5,026 nt of DNA from assembly GCA_964451885.1 (NCBI GenBank), contig CAYVJW010000121.1, positions 1 through 5,026 of the forward strand, read 5' to 3'. The DNA is from CAYVJW01 sp964451885. GTDB taxonomy: Bacteria; Patescibacteriota; Gracilibacteria; UBA4473. Each line of letters begins with the position of its first letter. Position 1 is the stretch's first letter. A model generated the notes under the pieces. It was not told the DNA's origin and ran no database searches. It worked only from the letters and a program-made list of their open reading frames with translations. The position numbers and the translations under genes were made by a program. Shown here one piece after another: positions 1 to 5,026 of the stretch.

Positions 1-15
1 AAAAATTTATAGGCC

Positions 16-255
16 TTATTTATCCGCTTTTAGGTCATTGCGGGAATTGCTGGCTATTTGTGCTTTCCCTTCAGCTAATTTCCCTTCCTTATAAAGTTTT
101 CTTGCCCATTGTTCTACTTCCATCCCTTGTTCTTTGAGTTGTTTATCAAAGTCCGATTCTTCGATGTCTTCAAATAATTCCGGTTTATGGTTATAGAGCC
201 AGAAGTTTTTTGGACAGTCTAGGTAGAGGAGGAAGGTGGATTTGGTTAGTTGCAT
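16..255 (-). pseudogene. N-terminal remnant of a DUF2779 / Cas4-RecB-like protein
   Basis: This 79-residue reading frame starts with ATG 3 bases after the res stop codon, so it is translated as the last gene of the operon if it is expressed. Its N-terminus (MQLTKSTFLLYLDCPKNFWL) is the typical opening of DUF2779 proteins; the Y-x-x-C-P pattern with Cys14 resembles the first iron-sulphur cysteine of Cas4/AddB-type nucleases. Family members usually run to several hundred residues, with the DUF2779 domain at the C-terminus, so the expected core is absent. Family likeness is convincing to about residue 62 (ARKLYKEGKLAEG) and then stops. The tail (QIASNSRNDLKADK) ends at TAA 16-18, and the other two frames also stop at 54-56 (TAG) and 35-37 (TGA), so one frameshift does not restore a long frame. 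I read it as a truncated gene; a short functional protein is possible but less likely. Confidence 0.6.
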
Positions 256-258
256 GGG

Positions 259-2922
259 CTAAGGAAAGTTTATTTCTTCTACTCTTTCAACACGATCAAA
301 CTGGACATCATCAAGCTCTCTAAAATGAGCATAACCGCAATCTATTTTCATCTGCTCACTCTCACGAATTTCGCCCTGTGATTTCGTTTCTGTCACAAAG
401 TAAATTCGTTTATCATTTTCAAATACAATTGCCCAGTCTGGATTATACGCTCCCATTGGCGTATCGATCTTAAACCAATTCGGCAGTTTGAAATAAAACT
501 TCACATCTTCACGAGTTTCCAAATCACGAGCAAACTGGCTTTCTACCCCAGAGTCCACAATTATATGATCATAGAGTGTTTTTTCTTGGTTTTGTACTTC
601 TACCAGCTTATCGAGGTAGCCCTCTAGTTCTATATTTTCAAAGCGTTGCATTGCAAAGTATTCCCCAGCGATTTGTTCGTACTTAATGCCATCTACCACC
701 ATACGACGTAAAGCCTGAGTGATGATATTAGTAGCTTCATCCATAAGTTGCTGAGGATTCACTAAAACATCTTCTAATTTTCCAGCCTGTTTCAACATCT
801 GATAAATAGTGGTCTTTGTGAGCTTCGTTTTACCTTGAATTCCTCCGAGTACATCTGGGATGATAGAAAGTGTGTAGTCTTGATCAATAATCTGCCCACT
901 ACTGGTTATATGTTCAGTGTCTAGTCCTTTTTCACTCATACTGATGCGCACCTTCACATTACTAATCTTCGGACGACTGATAGTCATTTCTTTCAACTCT
1001 TTTCCTGCTTTTTGGATAAGTTCTTCTGTGCTGTAATCAACACTATAACGAGTTTTCTGTTTGATTCGATTCCATAGGTCTTTGAAGTTTGGGTCTAATT
1101 GGAATCCTTTCTTTAGTTGCACAGATTTACGCTCCTTTTTGTTTTTAATCCGTCCTGTAAAACTGACGCCACATTCCTCTTCGATCTCACTCTGAAGAGA
1201 GTTGGCAAAGTCGTCATAACTTTCATTAGCAATGACGGTGAGGATGTTTACATTCTCATCGAAGATACGTTCTCCATCTTGATTTACAGATAACCGCAGG
1301 CCTCTCCCTATTTCCTGCCGCTTCTTCATTTCTGAACTGGTTTCGTTGAGTGTGCAGATTTGGAATACATTCGGATTATCCCAACCTTCACGGAGAGCTG
1401 AATGACTAAAAATAAATCGAAGTGGAGTCTTAATATCTAGAAGTTTCTCCTTGTCCTTCATGATGAGGTGATAAGTATCATTATCGGCCGTTGTTTTCCC
1501 CCCTTCTCCCTTTGTGTCCTTTGAATCCTTCCAGTTTCCGCTTTTGTCCGCCGCAAAGTATCCATTGTGGACTTCTACTGCTTCATGCTCCAAAACGCCC
1601 TTGAAGAGGGGTTTCTGTTGAATATCTTGGTAGGCTTCCTCGAACCATTCTGCAAACTTTCCCTTGAGTGTGCCACCCTCTGTATACATACGATAGTTGG
1701 CAACTTTATCTATAAAAAAGAGGGAAAGTACTTTTATACCCTTGTCTTTTAGTTTCTTCTCTCTCTCAAAGTGGTTTTGGATTGTTTTCTTTATTTGGTA
1801 TTTCAGAATTTCTTCATGCAAGCCTTCATCTTTTTGACCTACGTAATAGGTCTTCCCATTAGCAAAAGTGATGTTTTTCTCTAGTACATTTATATCTTCT
1901 AGGATGAAGTTATCACTATACACATCACGCTCTCCGGTAAGACTGAATAAATCATCTCCAGGAGTAAGTATTACTTCTTTGCGTTGTAGTCCATAGTCAT
2001 CACTCTTATCAATCTCTATTTTGGCAGTTACTTTATTCTTCTTGCTTTTGATCTCTAACACGCGGATGTAAGCATCATTAAATGCATCTTCTGAGAAGAC
2101 GGAATCTACTTCGATCTTCTTTACCAGGCCTTCATCGTAGGCTCGCACAGGATCGAGTTTGTAGAGTAGATTGTAGTGATATTTGTGTGTGGCTGAGTAG
2201 CGGAGCGTACAGAGCGGATTTAGGTTGCTAATAGCTTGTTTTCGAACATCTGTTTCCATGTTTTGAGGCTCATCTACAATCAATATTGGTTTTACGGCTT
2301 GGAAGTATTCAGCTGGAATACCTGCATCTGATTCCTGATAGATGATGTTCCCAGCTTTAGCGAAGGAGTCTATGTTGATGACCATTACTTGCAGACTGTC
2401 ATTAGTGGCAAACTGTTTAGCCTGTCCTCGTTTTTTTGGATCCCATACGCTGAAGTCCATCTTTGGATTGTTGTAGAGCATGGAGAAGTGAGACGCGGTG
2501 ATTTCCAGATTCTTCACAGCTCCTTCTTTTATGGCGATACTTGGAACGACTATGACAAACTTCTTGAAGCCGTACTTCTTGTGGAGTTCGTGAATAGTAC
2601 GGAGGTACACATAGGTCTTTCCTGTGCCTGTTTCCATCTCTATGGAGAAGTTCATTCCGTCTTTCAATCCGTCTGCATCTGCTTCGACTGCCTCTGGTAC
2701 ATTCTGTTTCTGAACTCGATGTACATTTTTAACTATCTCGCTTTCTTCTAGTACGAGGTTGTTTCCAATGAGTAGCTCTTGCCCCATTTGGAACTGTCCG
2801 ACTGGTGGAGCGATTTCTACTTCGAAGTCACCCCCCTCCAGTGGTTGACCTTCAAATACATCTACAATCGACTGGATTGCATCGAGTTGGTATTGTTGGT
2901 TGGCTTCAAATTTTAGTTTCAT
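259..2922 (-). CDS. res: Type III restriction enzyme, Res subunit (SF2 helicase/nuclease)
   Basis: This is the restriction subunit of a type III R-M system; with Mod it hydrolyses ATP and cleaves DNA carrying unmodified target sites. The 887 residues have the usual domain order. The N-terminus MKLKFEANQQYQLDAI is typical and supports this ATG. Helicase motif I is ETGTGKT (97-103), motif Ia VIVVPSIAIKEG (123-134), motif II VDEPQNME (216-223, the DEPQ form seen in type III Res), motif III RYSATH (241-246), motif IV around KVLSLFFIDK (397-406), motif V SHSALREGWDNPNVFQI (506-522) and motif VI QEIGRGLRL (536-544). A C-terminal PD-(D/E)XK nuclease site is seen as Asp829 (NPDW), Glu845 and Lys847 (ETK). 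No key residue is missing, so the protein is probably active. Its length is slightly below the roughly 900-1000 residues of classical members. It lies 17 bases after the DUF1828-like gene and has no clear Shine-Dalgarno sequence. Confidence 0.96.
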   Translation of the reverse strand: MKLKFEANQQYQLDAIQSIVDVFEGQPLEGGDFEVEIAPPVGQFQMGQELLIGNNLVLEESEIVKNVHRVQKQNVPEAVEADADGLKDGMNFSIEMETGTGKTYVYLRTIHELHKKYGFKKFVIVVPSIAIKEGAVKNLEITASHFSMLYNNPKMDFSVWDPKKRGQAKQFATNDSLQVMVINIDSFAKAGNIIYQESDAGIPAEYFQAVKPILIVDEPQNMETDVRKQAISNLNPLCTLRYSATHKYHYNLLYKLDPVRAYDEGLVKKIEVDSVFSEDAFNDAYIRVLEIKSKKNKVTAKIEIDKSDDYGLQRKEVILTPGDDLFSLTGERDVYSDNFILEDINVLEKNITFANGKTYYVGQKDEGLHEEILKYQIKKTIQNHFEREKKLKDKGIKVLSLFFIDKVANYRMYTEGGTLKGKFAEWFEEAYQDIQQKPLFKGVLEHEAVEVHNGYFAADKSGNWKDSKDTKGEGGKTTADNDTYHLIMKDKEKLLDIKTPLRFIFSHSALREGWDNPNVFQICTLNETSSEMKKRQEIGRGLRLSVNQDGERIFDENVNILTVIANESYDDFANSLQSEIEEECGVSFTGRIKNKKERKSVQLKKGFQLDPNFKDLWNRIKQKTRYSVDYSTEELIQKAGKELKEMTISRPKISNVKVRISMSEKGLDTEHITSSGQIIDQDYTLSIIPDVLGGIQGKTKLTKTTIYQMLKQAGKLEDVLVNPQQLMDEATNIITQALRRMVVDGIKYEQIAGEYFAMQRFENIELEGYLDKLVEVQNQEKTLYDHIIVDSGVESQFARDLETREDVKFYFKLPNWFKIDTPMGAYNPDWAIVFENDKRIYFVTETKSQGEIRESEQMKIDCGYAHFRELDDVQFDRVERVEEINFP

Positions 2923-2939
2923 AAATGCTGAAAATTAAA

Positions 2940-3719
2940 TCATGCGAAAGCAAACTCTTCTAGACATTCTTCTTTTTTACTCCATGGCATTGGTTTAATG
3001 CTATAATTATGCAATGCCGATATGGACTCTTGAGATATTGATGTTTCCAAAGTATCGTTATAAACAACATAATCCTTTGTTTTTTGTCCCCTTACTGCTG
3101 AAATATCATCAAATGCAAAAATAGCAGTCATAATAGACTCCTTTCTTGGGTTATTAATGGTTTTGATCAATCTTTCTGGTTTTTTATGAGATCTTGGAAT
3201 TAAAAAGTCAATATTATGATCAAACCCTGTTTTCCCACTCAGTTTTATGTCTTTACTAAAAACGAGATCATTACTCTTTAAAAAGATTTCTACATCCTCT
3301 TTAAAGAGAGAAAAAACATTTTCTTGAGAAAGGGTATACATATCATTCACCGCTAAAATAGCCTGTAGCAAATAATGTTTCTTTTGCCCAACATTATTTG
3401 AGTTAGCTTCTATATATAAATCTTTGTTTGCACCGACCTTCACTCCAAAACCATTTAGAATAGATTGGAATATTTTCTCTCTTTTTGGGGAATTTGATGT
3501 CATCCCAGTCATTTCTAAATCTGAAATTGTGTATCCATCGTCTGTCAGAATTAATCCTTTATTAGCTTTAACTGCATAAATTTCCAAATGATCATTATGT
3601 CGATCCATAAATGGTGTCACAATACCACAAGACTTCCCCTCTTCAATAGATCTTATTGATGTATTATCTTTAATCCATTTTATATATTGATCGATAATGT
3701 TTTTACATTCGAATGACAT
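2940..3719 (-). CDS. DUF1828/DUF1829-like protein of unknown function
   Basis: The function of this 259-residue protein is unknown. The N-terminal part matches what I know of DUF1828: TPFMDRHNDHLEIYAV (35-50) followed by LILTDDGYTISDLEMTG (56-72), acidic, Asp/His-rich motifs characteristic of the family. The C-terminal half, from about 140 to 245, fits DUF1829, the domain usually joined to DUF1828; its clearest segment is GFDHNIDFLIP (165-175) followed by ERLIKTINNP (182-191). An Asp-hydrophobic strand followed by a Lys-containing strand is loosely like a degenerate restriction-endonuclease core, but this is weak inference. There is no signal peptide or membrane segment, so a cytoplasmic protein is expected. 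The gene starts 12 bases after the DUF6978-like gene and ends 17 bases before res, so the two probably form a co-inherited pair. It is AT-rich compared with mod and res. A toxin, antitoxin or defence accessory role is possible but not shown. Confidence 0.8.
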   Translation of the reverse strand: MSFECKNIIDQYIKWIKDNTSIRSIEEGKSCGIVTPFMDRHNDHLEIYAVKANKGLILTDDGYTISDLEMTGMTSNSPKREKIFQSILNGFGVKVGANKDLYIEANSNNVGQKKHYLLQAILAVNDMYTLSQENVFSLFKEDVEIFLKSNDLVFSKDIKLSGKTGFDHNIDFLIPRSHKKPERLIKTINNPRKESIMTAIFAFDDISAVRGQKTKDYVVYNDTLETSISQESISALHNYSIKPMPWSKKEECLEEFAFA

Positions 3720-3731
3720 GTTTTTTTTATT
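3720..3731 (-). promoter_or_regulatory. A-rich leader without Shine-Dalgarno, before the DUF1828-like gene
   Basis: On the coding strand the 12 bases between the preceding stop codon and the ATG read AAATAAAAAAAAC (with one base of the stop codon at the left end), including a run of eight A (window 3721-3728). There is no purine-rich GGAGG-like element. Such A-rich leaders replace Shine-Dalgarno sequences in several bacterial groups, notably Bacteroidota. The A8 run could also vary in length by slippage and tune translation, but at eight bases this is only a possibility. Confidence 0.35.
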
Positions 3732-4172
3732 TTAAAAAAGTGAAAGCTTGATTGTGGGAGCTTCAATATTGCAATAATTCAATAGCCCTGTTAATACTTC
3801 ATCAATTGAATCTGTCCCGTTTAGACCGATTTTGGAAACAGGAAAAGCCCATTTATCATCAAATCCTTCTCTATAGATATGTACATGTGGTCCATCAAAT
3901 GATACCCCATCTGCTTCTGGTGGATTAGTATGTCTTCCCATTGCATCATATCGTAATAATACAATTGCATTTCTAAAACGCTTATTGTAAGTGTATTTTC
4001 TTATCTCAATGGATCCTCGATAAAAATCCAATGTAAAAAAATCTTTAGTACTATTTGAAACAATTTCACGAGACCACTTGAGAGGTGGTGGGCCTAAAAC
4101 AATTTCATCATCTTCCTTAAATGATTTTTGTAGTCCAAGAATGTAGTCAAATTCTGCTTGAGTAAAAGTCAT
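3732..4172 (-). CDS. DUF6978-like protein of unknown function
   Basis: This is a small soluble protein of 146 residues with no signal peptide, membrane segment or known catalytic signature. Recognisable conserved blocks are TQAEFDYILGLQKSF (4-18), LDFYRGSIEIRKYTYNKRFR (48-67), HTNPPEADG (81-89), the strongest motif GPHVHIYREGFDDKWAFPV (94-112), and the C-terminal LLNYCNIEAP (130-139). From memory of the family this matches DUF6978, roughly 150-residue proteins, and the full length is present. His96 and His98 plus His81 could form a metal or catalytic site, though that is inference. It starts 4 bases after the mod stop, so it is probably translationally coupled to mod, and it ends 12 bases before the DUF1828-like gene. 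Its low GC matches that neighbour and not mod, which suggests the two arrived together. A toxin-antitoxin-like or defence accessory function is a guess from context. Confidence 0.72.
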   Translation of the reverse strand: MTFTQAEFDYILGLQKSFKEDDEIVLGPPPLKWSREIVSNSTKDFFTLDFYRGSIEIRKYTYNKRFRNAIVLLRYDAMGRHTNPPEADGVSFDGPHVHIYREGFDDKWAFPVSKIGLNGTDSIDEVLTGLLNYCNIEAPTIKLSLF

Positions 4173-4176
4173 ATTT

Positions 4177-5026
4177 TCAAATTACTTTAAATTCCTCAAC
4201 TCCTGCTCCCTCAGCTTGCAAGAGGATGTTAGTTTTGAGCTTGTCGTTGTCGGCAAATGCTCGGTCGAGAGTGATGATTTTTTGTGGTTTATCTGCAAGC
4301 ATCGCTTCGAGGAGAGGATTTGTTAGTTTGTCTGCCAAGCAAATCACGAGAGTCCCATTGCCTACTCGGAAATAAGACTGTCCATCTGCCTGCTTTTCTT
4401 CCAGCGGGACATTTAATTCCTGTCCACTCTTCAGTATCAACTCATAGAGTATGTTTTCTGTAGTAGACTCGTCCTGAACGTTATCTATGAAATCCATCAT
4501 CTGCTGTTCCAATTGCTCTACATTCTCAATCTGCGTATTCCAAACCTTAAAGTTACTCTCATTACACTTGAAGACCTTAAATCCTAAATCTAGCTTTTTC
4601 TTTGGATTCTCTTCTGCAATCTTCTTCCCTGCACGACGGATACGTTCTTTTGCAATGTCAGCAATGGTAGTGTATCCAGCTTTTTGAGCCTCAGTGCCTT
4701 CTTTGCATGTTTCTGGGAGTTGTACGCAAATCCACTTTCTGTTGCCAGCATCTTCAGCATTGAGTTGCATGACAGCGTGGGCTGTTGTGCCAGAGCCTGC
4801 GAAGAAGTCGAGGATGAGGTCGTTTTCCACGGTCGCAATATTCAGAAGATGTTTCACCAATATGCTTGGCTTCGGATGAATAAAAACTTTTGCTCCTATT
4901 AAGTTATTTATTTCTAAAGTCCCATCTGCATTTAGTCCGTGTTTATCCCACCAACTTTCAGCTTTTTTTCTATTACTCTTTCTTTGAGAAAAAAATACTT
5001 TTTGAACAGGTTTTCCATCACCATTT
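4177..5026 (-). CDS. mod: Type III DNA-adenine methyltransferase Mod, C-terminal part (5' end off the window)
   Basis: This is the modification and specificity subunit of the type III system, transferring methyl from S-adenosylmethionine to adenine in the target site. The reading frame is open from the right edge, giving 282 visible residues; the TTG at 4858-4860 is an internal Leu codon and not the start. Visible residues 1-45 should be the end of the target recognition domain. Motif X follows (FIHPKPSILVKHLL, 48-61), then the SAM-binding motif I DFFAGSGTTAHAVMQLN (73-89) and the strand RKWICVQLPE (96-105). A C-terminal domain ends with DRAFADNDKLKTN and EFKVI, as in type III Mod proteins. 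Motif I near the C-terminus is expected for the beta class (order IV ... TRD, X, I); the catalytic DPPY motif must lie upstream and is not visible. The gene ends at TGA, 4 bases before the DUF6978-like gene. Base composition changes sharply at about 4860. Confidence 0.94.
   Translation of the reverse strand, partial: NGDGKPVQKVFFSQRKSNRKKAESWWDKHGLNADGTLEINNLIGAKVFIHPKPSILVKHLLNIATVENDLILDFFAGSGTTAHAVMQLNAEDAGNRKWICVQLPETCKEGTEAQKAGYTTIADIAKERIRRAGKKIAEENPKKKLDLGFKVFKCNESNFKVWNTQIENVEQLEQQMMDFIDNVQDESTTENILYELILKSGQELNVPLEEKQADGQSYFRVGNGTLVICLADKLTNPLLEAMLADKPQKIITLDRAFADNDKLKTNILLQAEGAGVEEFKVI

Noticed and set aside
2431..2439. A7 run in res (coding CCA AAA AAA CGA) as a programmed frameshift site
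   Set aside because: Although it fits a slippery heptamer, the downstream zero frame encodes all remaining helicase and nuclease motifs, and I see no alternative product or stimulatory structure; Asp-Pro-Lys-Lys-Arg coding explains it.
2389..2751. A 120-codon open frame on the plus strand, opposite the Res helicase N-terminus
   Set aside because: It lies wholly antisense to conserved helicase sequence including motif I, and its translation is Cys/Phe/Leu-rich without any recognisable domain. It is a shadow of res.
2923..2939. Promoter or terminator between the DUF1828-like gene and res
   Set aside because: The gap is only 17 bases, with no hairpin followed by a T run and no room for -35/-10 boxes outside coding sequence.
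4193..4197. GAGGA on the minus strand upstream of the DUF6978-like gene as a ribosome binding site
   Set aside because: It lies 20 bases from the ATG, well outside normal spacing, and codes for conserved Glu-Glu residues near the Mod C-terminus.
4590..4838. An 82-codon minus-strand frame and several plus-strand frames overlapping mod
   Set aside because: They overlap the conserved motif I region of Mod in other frames and encode low-complexity Ser/Lys- or Cys/Phe-rich sequence; the Mod frame explains the region.
4858..4860. TTG as the start codon of a 227-residue methyltransferase
   Set aside because: The frame stays open to the right edge and encodes motif X (HPKPS) immediately upstream, so TTG is an internal Leu codon of a longer Mod.

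Overview
The window holds five genes, all read from the minus strand and packed tightly head to tail, so transcription runs from high to low coordinates. It is the 3' part of a type III restriction-modification operon. From right to left it contains: the C-terminal 282 residues of the Mod DNA-adenine methyltransferase (5' end beyond the right edge); a 146-residue protein resembling the uncharacterised DUF6978 family; a 259-residue protein with a DUF1828-like N-terminus and a probable DUF1829-like C-terminus; an apparently intact 887-residue Res subunit (SF2 helicase plus PD-(D/E)XK nuclease); and a 79-residue N-terminal remnant of a DUF2779/Cas4-like protein. Gaps between successive genes are 4, 12, 17 and 3 bases, which implies one transcription unit. 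I see no RNA gene, CRISPR array, insertion sequence or convincing terminator, and no gene on the plus strand.

Mod and Res are the established core. Mod methylates adenine in the recognition site and supplies site specificity; Res, in complex with Mod, uses ATP to communicate between sites and cuts unmodified DNA. The unusual part is the pair of uncharacterised genes between mod and res. By hand count this stretch (2941-4140) is about 32% GC, against about 44% for the adjoining 3' part of mod (4201-4860) and 40-48% in sampled 60-base blocks of res. The pair therefore looks like a separately acquired cassette in the operon. A second step in composition lies inside mod: right of about 4860 GC falls back to about 32%, at the junction between the expected target recognition domain and the conserved SAM-binding core. 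This looks like an exchanged specificity domain.

The organism cannot be named firmly. GC is low to moderate, none of the four visible start codons has a well-placed Shine-Dalgarno sequence, a DUF2779-type gene is present, and a GTCATTGCGGG-type motif lies beside the broken gene. This fits Patescibacteria (CPR) or Bacteroidota-like bacteria. TGA is used as an ordinary stop (ends of mod and of the 259-residue gene), which argues against the recoded Gracilibacteria, Absconditabacteria and Mycoplasma lineages. Function of the inserted pair as an accessory defence or toxin-antitoxin-like module is inference only.
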